Positions 10,264 to 21,795 of a DNA stretch of 64,000 nucleotides are shown here, one piece after another. Position 1 is the first letter of the stretch; every line of letters begins with the position of its first letter. The stretch covers positions 682,001-746,000 of the forward strand of contig NZ_MUNT01000006.1 in assembly GCF_002001175.1 (NCBI RefSeq), read 5' to 3'. The translations under genes and the position numbers were made by a program. The stretch comes from Rhodanobacter sp. C03 (GTDB lineage Bacteria; Pseudomonadota; Gammaproteobacteria; Xanthomonadales; Rhodanobacteraceae). Below the pieces are notes generated by a model. That model ran no database searches and was not told the DNA's origin. It worked only from the letters and a program-made list of their open reading frames with translations.

Positions 10264-11772
10264 TCAAATCTTGTGAATGGCGAGCTGCTGCACCAGCTGC
10301 GACACCGAGCTGTCCATCAGATGGACCAGCGGCTGCGGCCAGATACCCAGCGCCAGCACGGCGGCGGCAAAGGAAACCAGCACGAAGGCCTCGCGGCCGT
10401 TGATTTCCTTCATCTCGGCCACGTGCGGATTGGTGATGTCGCCCCACAACACGCGCTTGACCAGCCACAGCGTGTACGCCGCGCCGATGATCAGGGTGAA
10501 TGCGGCAAACAGCGCGATCCACGGATTCGCCGCGAAGCTGGCCAGGATCACCATGAACTCGCCGACGAAACCGCTGGTGCCCGGCAGACCGCAGTTCGCC
10601 ATCGCGAACAGCACGTAGAAGAAACCGAACCACGGCATCACGTTGATCACGCCGCCGTAATCCTTGATCGAGCGCGTGTGCAGGCGGTCGTACATCACGC
10701 CGATGCAGGTAAACATCGCGCCGGAGACGAAGCCGTGCGAGATCATCTGGATCATCGCACCCTGCATGCCGAGCAGCGCCATGTCGGTATTCCCCGACTC
10801 GCGTACCAGCAAGAAGGCGATGAAGATGCCCAGCGTGACGAAGCCCATATGGGCCACCGAGGAATACGCCACCAGCTTCTTCATGTCCTCCTGCACCAGC
10901 GCGACATAGCCGATGTAGACGATCGCGATCAGGCTCATCACGATGATCAGCCAAGCATAGTGCGCACCCGCATCCGGCACGATCGGCAGGATGAAGCGCA
11001 GCATTCCATAGGTACCGACCTTCAGCATCACCGCCGCCAGCACCACCGAGCCGCCGGTCGGCGCCTCCACGTGGGCATCCGGCAACCAGGTATGCACCGG
11101 CACCATCGGCACCTTGATCGCGAACGCGATCAGGAAAGCGAAGAAGATCCAGGTCTGTTCCTGCATCGTCAGCGGCAGCGCCGCCAACGTGGCGAGGTCG
11201 AACGTGTGCGCCTTCTGGTACAGGTACAGCAGCGCGATCAGCATGAAGACCGAGCCGAAGAACGTGTAGATGAAGAACTTCAGCGTTGCGTATACCCGCC
11301 GCGGGCCACCCCAGATACCGATCAGGATGAACATCGGGATCAGGATCGCCTCGAACAGCGCGTAGAACAGCAGCGCGTCGGTGGCGCAGAACACGCCGAT
11401 CAGCAGGCCTTCCAGCATCAGCATGGCGGCCATGTACTGGTGCGGCTTGTCCTGGATGACTTCCCACGCGCCGGCGATTACCAGGATGCCGACAAAGGTG
11501 GTCATCAGGATCAGCGCCACCGAGATGCCATCAGCCGCCAGGCTGTAATGGACGTTCCATGAGGCGATCCACAGATAGCTTTCGGTCAGCTGCATGCCAC
11601 CCGCGTCAGGGTGGTACTGCACCAGCAGGAACAGGCTGACTACGAAGGTCAGCACCGCCACCAGCAGCGCCAACCAGCGCGCCAAATTGGGACGGCTGGA
11701 GCCGGCAAGCAGCACCGGGATGGCCCCGGCGACGGGGAGCCAGATCAGCAGGCTGAGCAAGTGATTGAACAT
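10264..11772 (-). CDS. nuoM: NADH-quinone oxidoreductase subunit M
   Basis: Second antiporter-like proton-pumping subunit in the inner membrane. It has 502 residues. Family blocks KVPMVPVHTWLPDAHVEAPT, where the lysine and histidine line the proton path, and KKLVAYSSVAHMGFV are clear, as is the N-terminal loop glutamate region (LFYALFEAILIPMF). It lies between nuoL and nuoN with gaps of 12-15 bases, consistent with one polycistronic message. Confidence 0.98.
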   Translation of the reverse strand: MFNHLLSLLIWLPVAGAIPVLLAGSSRPNLARWLALLVAVLTFVVSLFLLVQYHPDAGGMQLTESYLWIASWNVHYSLAADGISVALILMTTFVGILVIAGAWEVIQDKPHQYMAAMLMLEGLLIGVFCATDALLFYALFEAILIPMFILIGIWGGPRRVYATLKFFIYTFFGSVFMLIALLYLYQKAHTFDLATLAALPLTMQEQTWIFFAFLIAFAIKVPMVPVHTWLPDAHVEAPTGGSVVLAAVMLKVGTYGMLRFILPIVPDAGAHYAWLIIVMSLIAIVYIGYVALVQEDMKKLVAYSSVAHMGFVTLGIFIAFLLVRESGNTDMALLGMQGAMIQMISHGFVSGAMFTCIGVMYDRLHTRSIKDYGGVINVMPWFGFFYVLFAMANCGLPGTSGFVGEFMVILASFAANPWIALFAAFTLIIGAAYTLWLVKRVLWGDITNPHVAEMKEINGREAFVLVSFAAAVLALGIWPQPLVHLMDSSVSQLVQQLAIHKI

Positions 11773-11787
11773 GTGTGCTTGCTTCCC

Positions 11788-13842
11788 TTATTGCCCGACC
11801 AGGCCGGAACCGATCGGCCCAGAACCAAAGAACCAGTACCCGCCAAGCAGCAGGATCAGGCCAAGAATCATCGCGAAGGCATAGTGATAGAGATAACCCG
11901 ACTGCAGACGACGCGTCGTGGCAGCGATACGGTGAATCACGCTCACCGAGCCGTTGACCATGGTGTCGTCGATCACCGCCGTATCACCCGCCTTCCAGAA
12001 CAGTCGGCCGAGCTTGACGCCACCGCGGGCAAATACCGCGAAGTAGACGTCGTCGACCCAGTACTTGCGATCAAGCACGGTCCACAGCGGCTTCAACGCC
12101 GACTTGATCTTGCCAGCCATGGCCGGGTTGAACAGGTAGATGTAGGTGGTGATCACGAACGCCGTCAGCACCAGGGCGAACGGCAGACTCCAGAAGCCGT
12201 GCAAAGCCATGTCCGTGGCACCATGGAATTCCTGACCGAGTTCGGCCAGCACATTGTTCGCCTCGTCCACATGGATCGCACTGCCGAACCAGTTGCCGAA
12301 CAGCATTGGCCCGACCGTGAAGAAACCAACCAGCAGTGACGGGATCGCCAACAGCACCAGCGGCAGCGTCACCACCCACGGCGATTCCTTAGGCGCATGT
12401 TCCAGCACACCCGGCTCATGGTGGCCGTGATCGTCGTCATGGTGACCATGGCCGTGATGCGCGACGACCGTGAAGCGCTCCTTGCCGTGGAACGTCAGGA
12501 ACATCTGGCGGAACGTGTACAGACTAGTCACCAGCACACCGGCCATCACGCAGAAATACGCGTAATGCGCACCCCAGCGATGCGATTCGCCGACCGCCTC
12601 GATGATGGCGTCCTTCGAGTAGAAGCCCGAGGTGAACGGTACCGCCACCAGTGCCAGCGAGCCGATCCACATGGTGATCCAGGTGATCGGCATGTACTTG
12701 CGCAGGCCGCCCATGTAGCGCATGTCCTGCTCGTGGTGCATCGCGATGATCACCGAGCCGGCGCCGAGGAACAACAGAGCCTTGAAGAACGCATGCGTCA
12801 TCAGGTGATACACCGCACCGCTGTACATCGACACGCCCAGCGCCACCGTCATGTAACCGAGCTGCGACAGCGTTGAGTACGCAATCACCCGCTTGATGTC
12901 GTTCTGTACGATGCCAATCAGACCAGTGAACAGCGCCGTGGTCGCACCGATCACCAGCACGAAGCTGAGCGCGGTCGAGGACAGTTCGAACAGCGGCGAC
13001 ATGCGCGCCACCATGAAGATACCGGCGGTCACCATCGTTGCCGCATGGATCAGCGCGGAGATCGGGGTCGGGCCTTCCATCGAGTCGGGCAGCCACACGT
13101 GCAGCGGCACCTGCGCCGACTTGCCCATCGCACCTATGAACAGGCAGATGCAGATCACCGTGGCGGCATCCCACTGCGTGCCAGCGGTGATCTGCAGGGT
13201 CTTGCCGATCAGCGAAGGCGCCGAGCCGAACGCGGTGGCGTAATCCAGCGTACCGAGGAAATACAGCACCGCCGCGATGCCGAGCAGGAAGCCGAAATCG
13301 CCCACGCGGTTGACCAGGAACGCCTTCAGATTCGCGAAGATCGCGGTCGGCCGCTTGTACCAGAAGCCGATCAGCAGATACGACACCAGGCCCACCGCTT
13401 CCCAGCCGAAGAACAGCTGCATGAAGTTGTTGCTCATCACCAGCATGAACATCGAGAAGGTGAATAGCGAGATGTAGCTGAAGAAGCGCTTGTAGCCGTC
13501 GTCGTCGGCCATGTAGCCGATGGTGTACACGTGCACCAGCAGCGACACGAAGCTCACCACCACCAGCATCATCGCGGTCAGGCGGTCGACCAGGAAGCCG
13601 ACGCTGGCGTTGAAGTGACCGATCTGGAACCAGGTGTAGATGTTCTGGTTGTACGTCTCCGCGCCGCCCAGGGTGAGCTGGTACAGCACATAGAACGACA
13701 GCGCGCAGGAGATCGCCACGCCGAGGATGGTGACCGTGTGCGAACCGGCACGGCCGAGGAACTTGCCCAGGAAGCCCGCCAGCAGGCAACCGACCAGCGG
13801 GGCCAGCGCGATCGTCAGCAGAATGGATGTCGAAAGCTGCAT
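11788..13842 (-). CDS. nuoL: NADH-quinone oxidoreductase subunit L
   Basis: Distal antiporter-like subunit that pumps protons and carries the long lateral helix bracing the membrane arm. It has 684 residues, somewhat longer than the roughly 610 of E. coli. SAQVPLHVWLPDSMEGPTP and KRVIAYSTLSQLGYM are conserved. An odd feature is a His/Asp-rich loop at about residues 460-485 (HHGHGHHDDDHGHHE) between the antiporter core and the C-terminal helices, which could bind metal or simply be a flexible insert. The C-terminus ends in another hydrophobic helix. Confidence 0.97.
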   Translation of the reverse strand: MQLSTSILLTIALAPLVGCLLAGFLGKFLGRAGSHTVTILGVAISCALSFYVLYQLTLGGAETYNQNIYTWFQIGHFNASVGFLVDRLTAMMLVVVSFVSLLVHVYTIGYMADDDGYKRFFSYISLFTFSMFMLVMSNNFMQLFFGWEAVGLVSYLLIGFWYKRPTAIFANLKAFLVNRVGDFGFLLGIAAVLYFLGTLDYATAFGSAPSLIGKTLQITAGTQWDAATVICICLFIGAMGKSAQVPLHVWLPDSMEGPTPISALIHAATMVTAGIFMVARMSPLFELSSTALSFVLVIGATTALFTGLIGIVQNDIKRVIAYSTLSQLGYMTVALGVSMYSGAVYHLMTHAFFKALLFLGAGSVIIAMHHEQDMRYMGGLRKYMPITWITMWIGSLALVAVPFTSGFYSKDAIIEAVGESHRWGAHYAYFCVMAGVLVTSLYTFRQMFLTFHGKERFTVVAHHGHGHHDDDHGHHEPGVLEHAPKESPWVVTLPLVLLAIPSLLVGFFTVGPMLFGNWFGSAIHVDEANNVLAELGQEFHGATDMALHGFWSLPFALVLTAFVITTYIYLFNPAMAGKIKSALKPLWTVLDRKYWVDDVYFAVFARGGVKLGRLFWKAGDTAVIDDTMVNGSVSVIHRIAATTRRLQSGYLYHYAFAMILGLILLLGGYWFFGSGPIGSGLVGQ

Positions 13843-13846
13843 CGGA

Positions 13847-14152
13847 TCAACCCTTCATGCTGTCGATGTCGGCGATATTGATCGTGCTGCGATTGCGGAA
13901 CAGCAGCACCAGGATCGCCAGGCCGATGGCAGCTTCTGCCGCGGCCACGGTAAGGATGAAGAACACGAACACCTGCCCCGACACATCGCCGAGGAAGCGC
14001 GAGAAAGCCACGAAGTTCATGTTCACCGCAAGCAGCATCAGCTCGATCGACATCAGCAGCACGATCACGTTCTTGCGGTTGATGAACAGGCCGGCGACGG
14101 CGATGCAGAACAGCACCGCGCCAAGCACGATGTAGTGCGAGAGCGTGATCAT
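13847..14152 (-). CDS. nuoK: NADH-quinone oxidoreductase subunit K
   Basis: Small membrane subunit (101 residues, three helices), homologous to mitochondrial ND4L. The buried glutamates used in proton transfer are in the expected context ([15 protein letters not shown] and [12 protein letters not shown]). Its start overlaps the stop of nuoJ by four bases (ATGA), which suggests translational coupling; four bases separate it from nuoL. Confidence 0.98.
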   Translation of the reverse strand: MITLSHYIVLGAVLFCIAVAGLFINRKNVIVLLMSIELMLLAVNMNFVAFSRFLGDVSGQVFVFFILTVAAAEAAIGLAILVLLFRNRSTINIADIDSMKG

Positions 14153-14799
14153 GATTTGGATTCCTGCGGCGGGACCGGCGTTTCGTCGACAGGGCGCTCG
14201 GCCGCCATCTTCACGAGGCGGACGCGATCACGCGGGTTGACCTTGACCTGCTGGCTGGCCGACTCGTAACGCGCGTCGGCGCGCTTGCGCAGGGTCAGTG
14301 CCACCGCCGCGACCACACCCACGGTGAGGATCAGCGCGGCGACCTCGAACGGCAGCAGGTATTGCGTGTACAACGCGCGACCCAGCCATGCCGTGTTGGA
14401 TGTGCCCGCTGCGGCAGCCGGATCGGCGCCCATGACCTGCGTGTGCATCGCACGCACGCCGATCAGGCCAAGCATCTCCACCAGCATCGCCGCCGCCACG
14501 ATCAGGCCGACCGGCAGGAACTTCACGAAGCCCTCGCGCATCTTCTCCTGGTCGATGTCGAGCATCATCACCACGAACAGGAACAGCACCATCACCGCGC
14601 CGACATAGACCACGATCAGCGCCAGTGCCAGGAACTCGGCATCCAGCAGCATCCACAGGCAGGCGGCACTGAAGAACGTCAGCACCAGCGCGAGCACGGC
14701 ATGCACAGTGTTCTTCAGCGTGATCACCGACAGCGCGGCGGCCACGGTGACGAAGCCGAAGGCGTAGAAACAGATGAGTTGGAACAGTTGGGGATTCAT
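14149..14799 (-). CDS. nuoJ: NADH-quinone oxidoreductase subunit J
   Basis: Membrane subunit homologous to mitochondrial ND6, with 216 residues and five predicted helices. The family segment [23 protein letters not shown], whose core [17 protein letters not shown] contains the conserved pi-bulge helix, is present. The hydrophilic C-terminal tail (about 45 residues, ending VPPQESKS) is longer than in E. coli. It overlaps nuoK by four bases and follows nuoI by eight. Confidence 0.97.
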   Translation of the reverse strand: MNPQLFQLICFYAFGFVTVAAALSVITLKNTVHAVLALVLTFFSAACLWMLLDAEFLALALIVVYVGAVMVLFLFVVMMLDIDQEKMREGFVKFLPVGLIVAAAMLVEMLGLIGVRAMHTQVMGADPAAAAGTSNTAWLGRALYTQYLLPFEVAALILTVGVVAAVALTLRKRADARYESASQQVKVNPRDRVRLVKMAAERPVDETPVPPQESKS

Positions 14800-14807
14800 C
14801 GTTGGCC

Positions 14808-15299
14808 TCAGCGGTACGCCGCGTCTTGCGCACGGTCGGCGGCAATCTGCTGCTCGAAGCGGTCACCGATGGCCAGCAGCTGCTGCTTGGTCACCACGTT
14901 CTCGCCGCGATGCTCGAAGTGATACTCGTGGATGCTGGTCTCGACGATCGAGTCGACCGGGCAGCTCTCTTCGCAGAAGCCGCAGAAGATGCACTTGAAC
15001 AGGTCGATGTCGTAGCGCGTGGTACGGCGCTGGCCGTCGCTCTCGCGTGGTGCCGAGTCGATCGTGATCGCCAGCGCCGGGCACACCGCCTCGCACAGCT
15101 TGCACGCGATGCAGCGTTCCTCACCGTTCGCATAGCGGCGCAGCGCATGCAGGCCGCGGAAGCGGTTCGACTTCGGAATGTGCTCCATCGGATAGCGCAC
15201 GGTGTACTTCGGCTTGAACATGTAACGCAGGGTCAGGCCCATGCCCTGGAACAGCTCGACCAGCAGCAGGCTCTTGAAATAATGGGTAATGCGGGACAT
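14808..15299 (-). CDS. nuoI: NADH-quinone oxidoreductase subunit I, 2x[4Fe-4S]
   Basis: Ferredoxin-like peripheral-arm subunit carrying clusters N6a and N6b. From the ATG at 15297-15299 ([11 protein letters not shown]) it has 163 residues, the usual size in proteobacteria with this complex I type. Two complete four-cysteine motifs are visible, [12 protein letters not shown] and [12 protein letters not shown]. An in-frame upstream start would run into nuoH and is not used. It lies between nuoH and nuoJ. Confidence 0.98.
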   Translation of the reverse strand: MSRITHYFKSLLLVELFQGMGLTLRYMFKPKYTVRYPMEHIPKSNRFRGLHALRRYANGEERCIACKLCEAVCPALAITIDSAPRESDGQRRTTRYDIDLFKCIFCGFCEESCPVDSIVETSIHEYHFEHRGENVVTKQQLLAIGDRFEQQIAADRAQDAAYR

Positions 15300-15307
15300 G
15301 GCTTTCT

Positions 15308-16336
15308 TCAGACCCCCGTGCCGATGGTGACCAGGCCGTAGTACTTCATGCAGCCGGCCACGAGAACCCACACGATGGCGATGGGGATGAACACCTTCCA
15401 GCCCAGCCGCATGATCTGGTCATAGCGGTAGCGCGGAAAGGTGGCGCGGAACCACAGGAACATGAAGGCGAACAGGAACGCCTTGATGAACAGCCAGATA
15501 AAGCCGCCCTGGCCGATGAAGCCCCACGTATCGGGGAACGGCGACAGCCAGCCGCCCATGAACAGGATCGCGGCCAGGAAGCTGACCAGGATCATGTTGG
15601 CGTATTCGGCCAGGAAGAAGATCGCGAAAGCCGAACCGGAATATTCCACGTGGAAACCGGCGACGATTTCCGACTCGCCCTCGGCCACGTCGAACGGCGC
15701 GCGGTTGGTCTCGGCCACGCCGGAGATGAAATAGATCACGAACACCGGCAGCAACGGCAGCCAGAACCAGTCGAACAGACCCTTGTGGCCGGCCTGCGCG
15801 TTGACGATGTCGGTCAAGTTCAGCGAACCGGCCAGCACCAGCACGCAGACCAGGCACAGACCCATCGCCAGTTCATACGAGATCACCTGCGCGGCCGAAC
15901 GCATCGCACCGAGCAGTGCGTAGCGCGAGTTGGATGCCCAACCGGCCAGGATGATGCCGTACACGCCCATCGAGGTCATCGCCAGCAGATACAGCACGCC
16001 GGCATTCGCGTTGGATAGCACCATCTTGCTGCTGAACGGAACCACCGCCCACGCCGCCAGCGCCGGGATCAGCGCCAGCAACGGCGCCAGGTAATACAGC
16101 GCCCGGTTCGCCTTGGTCGGCAGGATCACTTCCTTGATCAGCAGCTTGACCACGTCGGCGAATGCCTGCAGCAGGCCGAACGGACCGATCTTGTTCGGCC
16201 CCAGGCGCACGTGCATCCAGCCGATGACCTTGCGTTCCCAGTACACGAACATCGCCACCGCGATGATCAGCGGCACCGTGATGCACAGGATGTAGATGAT
16301 CGGCCACAAGAGCTGGTTGATAAGTTGATCAGCCAT
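15308..16336 (-). CDS. nuoH: NADH-quinone oxidoreductase subunit H
   Basis: Membrane subunit (ND1 homologue) that forms most of the quinone chamber next to NuoB and NuoD. The start at the ATG at 16334-16336 ([11 protein letters not shown]) gives 342 residues and eight predicted helices. Family signatures include [14 protein letters not shown], the acid-rich loop [15 protein letters not shown] and EYANMI. It follows nuoG by five bases and precedes nuoI by eight. Confidence 0.98.
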   Translation of the reverse strand: MADQLINQLLWPIIYILCITVPLIIAVAMFVYWERKVIGWMHVRLGPNKIGPFGLLQAFADVVKLLIKEVILPTKANRALYYLAPLLALIPALAAWAVVPFSSKMVLSNANAGVLYLLAMTSMGVYGIILAGWASNSRYALLGAMRSAAQVISYELAMGLCLVCVLVLAGSLNLTDIVNAQAGHKGLFDWFWLPLLPVFVIYFISGVAETNRAPFDVAEGESEIVAGFHVEYSGSAFAIFFLAEYANMILVSFLAAILFMGGWLSPFPDTWGFIGQGGFIWLFIKAFLFAFMFLWFRATFPRYRYDQIMRLGWKVFIPIAIVWVLVAGCMKYYGLVTIGTGV

Positions 16337-16341
16337 GATGC

Positions 16342-18669
16342 TTATGCCTTGCTCAAGGTGATGGCCGCGCCATACGGCGGCAGCGTGGCGGTGAGATCCT
16401 GGGCAGCCTCGATCCATGCCGTGCCGTCCGGCACGGCCACATCGACCACCAGCGGCAGCAGCACGTCGCCGAGGCGCACCTGCGTACCGTGGGCCAGACC
16501 GAGCCGCTGTGCCTCAGCCGCATTCAGACGTACCGCCGGGGCACGATTGAGCGGATGTGCGTTCAACGCGGTGGCACGACGCAACACCGCATCGCCACGA
16601 TAGATCGGCCAGGTGGCGAGACGGGTCAAGCCGGCGGCAACCGCACGTGCGGCCAGACCGCTGCGTGGCGCCGCGGCACGTTCGCTGATGCCGTCACGCA
16701 GACCGGCCAGATCGTCGAACTCGAAACCGGCCAACTTCAACGCGCCGCCCAACGCACGCAACACCTTCCAGCCAGGACGAGCCTGACCGGGTGCCTTGGC
16801 ACCGGCGCTGACGCCCTGCGCCAAGCCATCGACATTGACCAGAGTCGCATCGATTTCCGGCAGCAGCGCGATCGGCAGGATCACGTCGGCCACTTCGCGC
16901 AACGCGGTGCTGGCGTAGGCGCTGAACGCCACCACCTGCTCCGCACTGCGCAGCGCCTTCAGTGTTGTCGCACCATCGGCGAAATCGTGCGGCGGCTCGA
17001 CGCCATACAGCACGTAACTCTTGCGTGGCTGCGCCAGCATCGCCTGCGCGTCGAGCCCACCATTACCCGGCAGTACGCCGAGCTTGGCCAGACCCACAGC
17101 ATTCGCGCCCACCGGCAGTTCGTTGTAACCGGCGCCAGTGGCGTCGGCAATGAACCGGGCCAGTGCACGCAGCCATGAAGCCTGCGGATGCGTGACCGCG
17201 GCTTCACCAAGAATCACAACTGCACTGCCCGATTTCAGCGCAGCGATCGCATCGTTGTCGCCCTGATCGCCAGTCGCAGCATCGATCGCGTCGACCAGCG
17301 TCGCCGGTGCCGTTGCACCGGCGGCCACGGCCGACTTGGCCAGTGCCAGCAGCGCCTCGACCAGCGTCTGCGGCGCGACGATGGATTCGCCAGCCAGGTT
17401 GTAATTGAAATCGAAGCTCGCAGGATTGACCGTGTAGACCTTGGCGCCCTTCTTCACCGCCTGATGCAGGCGATGGTTGAGCAAGGGCATTTCGTGACGC
17501 AGATCGGAGCCGACCAGCAAGGCAGCCTTGACCTGCGCGACGTCGGTGACTGGCAGCGCGAAACTGCTGGCAAAGGCGTTGTCGGCAAAGTCGAGCTGAC
17601 GCAGACGATGATCGACATGTGCGCTACCCAGACCACGGGCCAGACGCATCAGCAGATCGCCTTCCTCGTTCGAGCTGCCCGGATGCACCAGGATGCCGAG
17701 CTCGCTGCCCGGCACCTTCTTCAGCGCCTCACCGGCAAACTGCAAGGCATCTTCCCAGGTGGTCGTCTGCCACTGGCCGTTGCGCTTCACTTCCGGCGCA
17801 TGGATACGGTCGGCCGCGTACAGGCCCTGGTGGCTGTAGCGGTCGCGATCGGACAGCCAGCATTCGTTGATCGTTTCGTTGTCGCGCGGCACCGTGCGCA
17901 GCACTTCACCGCGGCGCGTATGCACCCACAGGTTGGAGCCGAGCGCGTCGTGATAAGCAATCGACGGCTTGGCAATCAGCTCCCAGGCGCGCGCCTGGAA
18001 CTGGAACGGCTTGTTGGTCAGCGCGCCAACCGGGCAGACGTCGACGATATTGCCGGACAGCTCCGTCTCGATCGTCTTGCCGATATAAGTGCCAATCTGC
18101 AGGTTCTCGCCACGACTCATGCCGCCCAGTTCATAGGTGCCGGCAATCTCGCTGGTGAAGCGCACGCAGCGCGTGCACTGGATGCAGCGGGTCATCTCGG
18201 TGGCGACCAGCGGCCCGAGGTTCTCGTCGGCGATGGTGCGCTTGCGTTCGGTGTAGCGCGACACGCTGCGGCCGTAACCCAGCGCCACGTCCTGCAGCTC
18301 GCACTCGCCGCCCTGATCGCAGATCGGGCAGTCGAGCGGATGGTTGATCAGCAGGAACTCCATCACGTCTTTCTGGAATTTCAGCGCCTTGTCCGAGCGC
18401 GTCATCACCTTCATGCCTTCCGCTACTGGAGTAGCACACGCCGGCTGCGGCTTGGGCATCAGCTTGCCGCCCATTTCCACGTCGACCAGGCACATGCGGC
18501 AGTTCGCGGCGATCGGCAGTTTGCGGTGATAGCAGAAGCGCGGGATCGCGACGCCGATCGCGTCGGCCGCCTCGATGATCATCGCGCCCTTGCGGATCTG
18601 CGTGGGCTTGCCATCGACCTCGATGTTGATCAGGTCGGGCGCGGTGTTATTGCTGGGCTGCGCACTCAT
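16342..18669 (-). CDS. nuoG: NADH-quinone oxidoreductase subunit G
   Basis: Largest peripheral subunit (775 residues) and main electron conduit. The N-terminal ferredoxin domain has a [2Fe-2S] set ([17 protein letters not shown]). Then come [18 protein letters not shown] and [10 protein letters not shown] for two [4Fe-4S] clusters, with the last ligand in [10 protein letters not shown] molybdopterin-oxidoreductase-like domain without cofactor follows. The cysteine set for the extra cluster N7, found in E. coli and Thermus, is absent: the segment after residue 225 has no CxxCxxxC. It overlaps nuoF by four bases. Confidence 0.98.
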   Translation of the reverse strand: MSAQPSNNTAPDLINIEVDGKPTQIRKGAMIIEAADAIGVAIPRFCYHRKLPIAANCRMCLVDVEMGGKLMPKPQPACATPVAEGMKVMTRSDKALKFQKDVMEFLLINHPLDCPICDQGGECELQDVALGYGRSVSRYTERKRTIADENLGPLVATEMTRCIQCTRCVRFTSEIAGTYELGGMSRGENLQIGTYIGKTIETELSGNIVDVCPVGALTNKPFQFQARAWELIAKPSIAYHDALGSNLWVHTRRGEVLRTVPRDNETINECWLSDRDRYSHQGLYAADRIHAPEVKRNGQWQTTTWEDALQFAGEALKKVPGSELGILVHPGSSNEEGDLLMRLARGLGSAHVDHRLRQLDFADNAFASSFALPVTDVAQVKAALLVGSDLRHEMPLLNHRLHQAVKKGAKVYTVNPASFDFNYNLAGESIVAPQTLVEALLALAKSAVAAGATAPATLVDAIDAATGDQGDNDAIAALKSGSAVVILGEAAVTHPQASWLRALARFIADATGAGYNELPVGANAVGLAKLGVLPGNGGLDAQAMLAQPRKSYVLYGVEPPHDFADGATTLKALRSAEQVVAFSAYASTALREVADVILPIALLPEIDATLVNVDGLAQGVSAGAKAPGQARPGWKVLRALGGALKLAGFEFDDLAGLRDGISERAAAPRSGLAARAVAAGLTRLATWPIYRGDAVLRRATALNAHPLNRAPAVRLNAAEAQRLGLAHGTQVRLGDVLLPLVVDVAVPDGTAWIEAAQDLTATLPPYGAAITLSKA

Positions 18670-19991
18670 GCGGCAACTCCCTGGTTGGCTTCGGCCAGTT
18701 GGTCATCAACCATCGAGCGCCCGTGCTGCACAAAATATTCGAATTCGTTCCAGAAACGCGCGAGGAAACCTTGCACCGGCCACGCCGCAGCTTCGCCGAA
18801 CGCGCAGATGGTGTGACCCTCGATCTGGCCGGCAATCGCCTTCAGGCGGTGCAGGTCGTCCTGGGTGCCCTTGCCTTCGACGATGCGCGAAAGCACGCGG
18901 TACATCCAGCCGGTACCTTCGCGGCACGGCGTGCACTGACCGCAGGACTCGGCCATGTAGAAACGCGAGATGCGATGACAGACCTTGACCATGCAGGTGG
19001 TCTCGTCCATCACGATCACCGCGCCGGAACCGAGGCCCGAACCGGCCTTCTGCAGGCAGTCATAGTCCATCGTGCTCTCGAGCATGATGTCGGCCGGCAG
19101 CACCTTCATCGAGGAGCCGCCCGGAATCACCGCCTTCAGCTGGTTGCCGTTGCGCACACCGCCAGCCAGCGCCAGCAGATCCTTGAACGAGGTACCAAGA
19201 CGAATCTCGAAGTTGCCCGGGTTGTTGACGTGACCGGACACCGAGAAGATCTTCGGGCCGCCGTTGTTCGGCTTGCCGAGATTGAGGAACCAGTCGGCGC
19301 CATTGCGCAGGATCGCCGGCACCGAGGCATAGGTCTCGGTGTTGTTGATCGTCGTTGGCTTGCCATACAGGCCGAAACCGGCCGGAAACGGCGGCTTGAA
19401 GCGCGGCTGGCCCTTCTTGCCTTCCAGCGATTCCATCAGCGCGGTTTCCTCACCGCAGATGTAGGCGCCGGCGCCGAGCGCGTTGTGGATATCCACGTCG
19501 ATGCCACTGCCCTGCACGTTCTTGCCAAGCAGGCCGGCCGCATACGCTTCCTTGAGCGCTTCTTCGAGGTGTTCGTACGGCTCGTGATGGAATTCGCCAC
19601 GCAGGTAGTTGTAGGCCACGGTCGAGCCGGTGCAATAGCAGGCGATGGCCATGCCCTCGATCACCGAATGCGGGTTGTAGCGCAGGATGTCGCGATCCTT
19701 TGACGTGCCCGGTTCGGATTCGTCCGAGTTGCACAGGATGTATTTCTGCATCGTGCCTTTGGGCATGAACGACCACTTCAGCCCGGTCGGGAAACCCGCG
19801 CCACCGCGACCGCGCAGGCTGCTCTTCTTGATTTCCTCGATCAATGCGGCCGGATCGGGCTTCTCGGCGAGGATCTTCTTCCACGCCTTGTAGCCGTCGA
19901 CCTGCAGATAGCTGTCCATCGACCACGGCGTGTCGAAATGCAGCGTCGTGTAGACGACCTGATGTTCCTGCGGGGCGGGTCCGACGGCCAT
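18666..19991 (-). CDS. nuoF: NADH-quinone oxidoreductase subunit F, NADH/FMN site
   Basis: Carries the NADH- and FMN-binding site and cluster N3. The start at the ATG at 19989-19991 ([11 protein letters not shown]) gives 441 residues; it overlaps the nuoE stop (TAATG). [15 protein letters not shown] is the glycine-rich FMN/NADH loop, and [14 protein letters not shown] holds three of the four N3 cysteines. Translational coupling to nuoE fits the obligate NuoE-NuoF pair. Confidence 0.98.
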   Translation of the reverse strand: MAVGPAPQEHQVVYTTLHFDTPWSMDSYLQVDGYKAWKKILAEKPDPAALIEEIKKSSLRGRGGAGFPTGLKWSFMPKGTMQKYILCNSDESEPGTSKDRDILRYNPHSVIEGMAIACYCTGSTVAYNYLRGEFHHEPYEHLEEALKEAYAAGLLGKNVQGSGIDVDIHNALGAGAYICGEETALMESLEGKKGQPRFKPPFPAGFGLYGKPTTINNTETYASVPAILRNGADWFLNLGKPNNGGPKIFSVSGHVNNPGNFEIRLGTSFKDLLALAGGVRNGNQLKAVIPGGSSMKVLPADIMLESTMDYDCLQKAGSGLGSGAVIVMDETTCMVKVCHRISRFYMAESCGQCTPCREGTGWMYRVLSRIVEGKGTQDDLHRLKAIAGQIEGHTICAFGEAAAWPVQGFLARFWNEFEYFVQHGRSMVDDQLAEANQGVAA

Positions 19992-20518
19992 TATTTCAAC
20001 CCATCCAGAATTTCGTCGAGCTTCTCGGGAGTGAGCCGCTCGTGGTAATGCCCGTTCACCGTCATCGCTGGCGCGTACACGCAAGCGGCGATGCACTCCT
20101 CTTCCTGCTTCAGATAGATGCGGCCGTCCGGCGTGCTCTCACCGGTCTTGATGCCGAGCTTCTTCTCGCAGTGGCGCACCAGGCCTTCCGCACCGTTGAG
20201 CCAGCACGAGATGTTGGTGCAGATCGCCACGTTGTTGCGGCCGACCGGCTTGGTCTCGAGCATCGAGTAGAAGCTCGAAACCTCGTACGCCCACACTGCC
20301 GGCAGGTCGAGGTACTTCGCGACCGCGGTGATCAGTTCATCGGTGAGGAAGCCCTGGTTCTGCTCCTGCGCGGCGAACAGCGCCTGGATCAGCGCCGAGC
20401 GCTTGCGATCCGGCGGGAACTTGGCCACCCACTCATCGATGTGATGGCGGGTATGGTCGGTGAGTACGACGAGCGGATCGACGTTCCTGACCTGCTCGAA
20501 ATGTCCGGTGGCTTTCAT
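19991..20518 (-). CDS. nuoE: NADH-quinone oxidoreductase subunit E, [2Fe-2S]
   Basis: Thioredoxin-fold partner of NuoF carrying cluster N1a. It has 175 residues. The four ligands are in CTNISC (C-x4-C) and [11 protein letters not shown] (C-x3-C). An N-terminal helical part (about residues 1-80) binds NuoF/NuoG. It lies between nuoD, across a 21-base gap, and nuoF, with overlapping codons. Confidence 0.98.
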   Translation of the reverse strand: MKATGHFEQVRNVDPLVVLTDHTRHHIDEWVAKFPPDRKRSALIQALFAAQEQNQGFLTDELITAVAKYLDLPAVWAYEVSSFYSMLETKPVGRNNVAICTNISCWLNGAEGLVRHCEKKLGIKTGESTPDGRIYLKQEEECIAACVYAPAMTVNGHYHERLTPEKLDEILDGLK

Positions 20519-20539
20519 GCGTTTCTCCGTCGTGCCGGC

Positions 20540-21793
20540 TCAGCGATCCACTTCGCCGAACACGAGGTCATAGGTGCCGATCATGGCTACCACGTCGGCG
20601 AGCATGTGGCCGCGCACGATGGTGTCCATGGATGACAGGTGGGCAAAGCCCGGTGCACGCAGGTGCACGCGGAACGGCTTGTTGGCGCCATCGGAAACCA
20701 GATAGCAGCCGAACTCGCCCTTCGGCGCCTCGACCGCAGCATAGGTCTCGCCAGCCGGCACACAATAGCCCTCGGTGAACAATTTGAAGTGATGGATCAT
20801 GGCTTCCATGTCCTCCTTCATCTCGACCCGCGACGGCGGCGCAACCTTGAAGTTCTCGACCATCACCGGGCCGGGATTCGCCTTCAGCCACTTCACGCAC
20901 TGCTGGATGATCCGGTTCGACTGGCGCATCTCTTCGACGCGGCACAGATAACGGTCGTAGCAATCGCCACCGACGCCGACCGGGATGTCGAAATCCATCT
21001 CGGCGTACTTCGCGTACGGTTGCTTCTTGCGCAGATCCCAGGCGACGCCCGAACCGCGCAGCATCACACCGGTCATGCCCCACTGCTGGGCCAGCTCCGG
21101 ACTGATCACGCCGATGCCGACGGTGCGCTGTTTCCAGATGCGATTGTTCGTCAGCAGGTCTTCGTACTCGTCCACCTTCGACGGGAAGTCGGCAGTGAAC
21201 GCCTCGAGATAGTCCAGCATCGAACCTTCGCGCCAGCTGTTGATGCGCTTGAGGTCGTTGCCCTTGTGCCACGGCGACTCGCGATACTGCGACATCTGCG
21301 CCGGCAGGTCGCGGTAGACGCCGCCGGGGCGATAGTAGGTCGCGTGCATGCGCGCGCCCGACACCGCCTCGTACACATCCATCAGCTCCTCGCGCTCACG
21401 GAACGCGTAGAGGAACACCGCCATCGCACCGAGATCGAGCGCGTTCGAGCCGATCCACATCAGGTGGTTCAGGATGCGGGTGATCTCGTCGAACATGGTG
21501 CGGATGTACTGCGCACGTTCGGGCGCCTCGATCCCCAGCAGGTTCTCGATCGCCTTCACATAGGCGTGCTCGTTGCACATCATCGAGACGTAGTCGAGCC
21601 GGTCCATGTAACCGATCGACTGGTTGAATGGCTTGGATTCGGCCAACTTCTCGGTGCCACGATGCAGCAGGCCCACATGCGGATCGGCACGGATGATCGT
21701 CTCGCCGTCCATCTCCATGATCAGGCGCAGCACGCCGTGCGCGGCCGGATGCTGCGGGCCGAAGTTCATCGTGTAATTGCGAATTTCTTGCAC
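20540..21793 (-). CDS. nuoD: NADH-quinone oxidoreductase subunit D
   Basis: 49-kDa-type subunit that lines the quinone site. A GTG at 21791-21793 with AGAGGA nine bases upstream starts [20 protein letters not shown], giving 417 residues, the standard length. The long in-frame extension further upstream reads through nuoC in another frame and is not coding. [10 protein letters not shown] and the C-terminal DLVFGEVDR end, conserved in the family, are intact. nuoC and nuoD are separate genes here, unlike the E. coli fusion. Confidence 0.98.
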   Translation of the reverse strand: MQEIRNYTMNFGPQHPAAHGVLRLIMEMDGETIIRADPHVGLLHRGTEKLAESKPFNQSIGYMDRLDYVSMMCNEHAYVKAIENLLGIEAPERAQYIRTMFDEITRILNHLMWIGSNALDLGAMAVFLYAFREREELMDVYEAVSGARMHATYYRPGGVYRDLPAQMSQYRESPWHKGNDLKRINSWREGSMLDYLEAFTADFPSKVDEYEDLLTNNRIWKQRTVGIGVISPELAQQWGMTGVMLRGSGVAWDLRKKQPYAKYAEMDFDIPVGVGGDCYDRYLCRVEEMRQSNRIIQQCVKWLKANPGPVMVENFKVAPPSRVEMKEDMEAMIHHFKLFTEGYCVPAGETYAAVEAPKGEFGCYLVSDGANKPFRVHLRAPGFAHLSSMDTIVRGHMLADVVAMIGTYDLVFGEVDR

Positions 21794-21795
21794 GA

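Noticed and set aside
9430-11562. A 710-codon plus-strand open frame opposite nuoN/nuoM
   Set aside because: His/Gln/Arg-rich composition is that of an antisense reading of membrane-protein codons; no family motif.
17188-18816. A 542-codon plus-strand open frame opposite nuoG
   Set aside because: Antisense shadow of nuoG with no start signal or recognisable domain.
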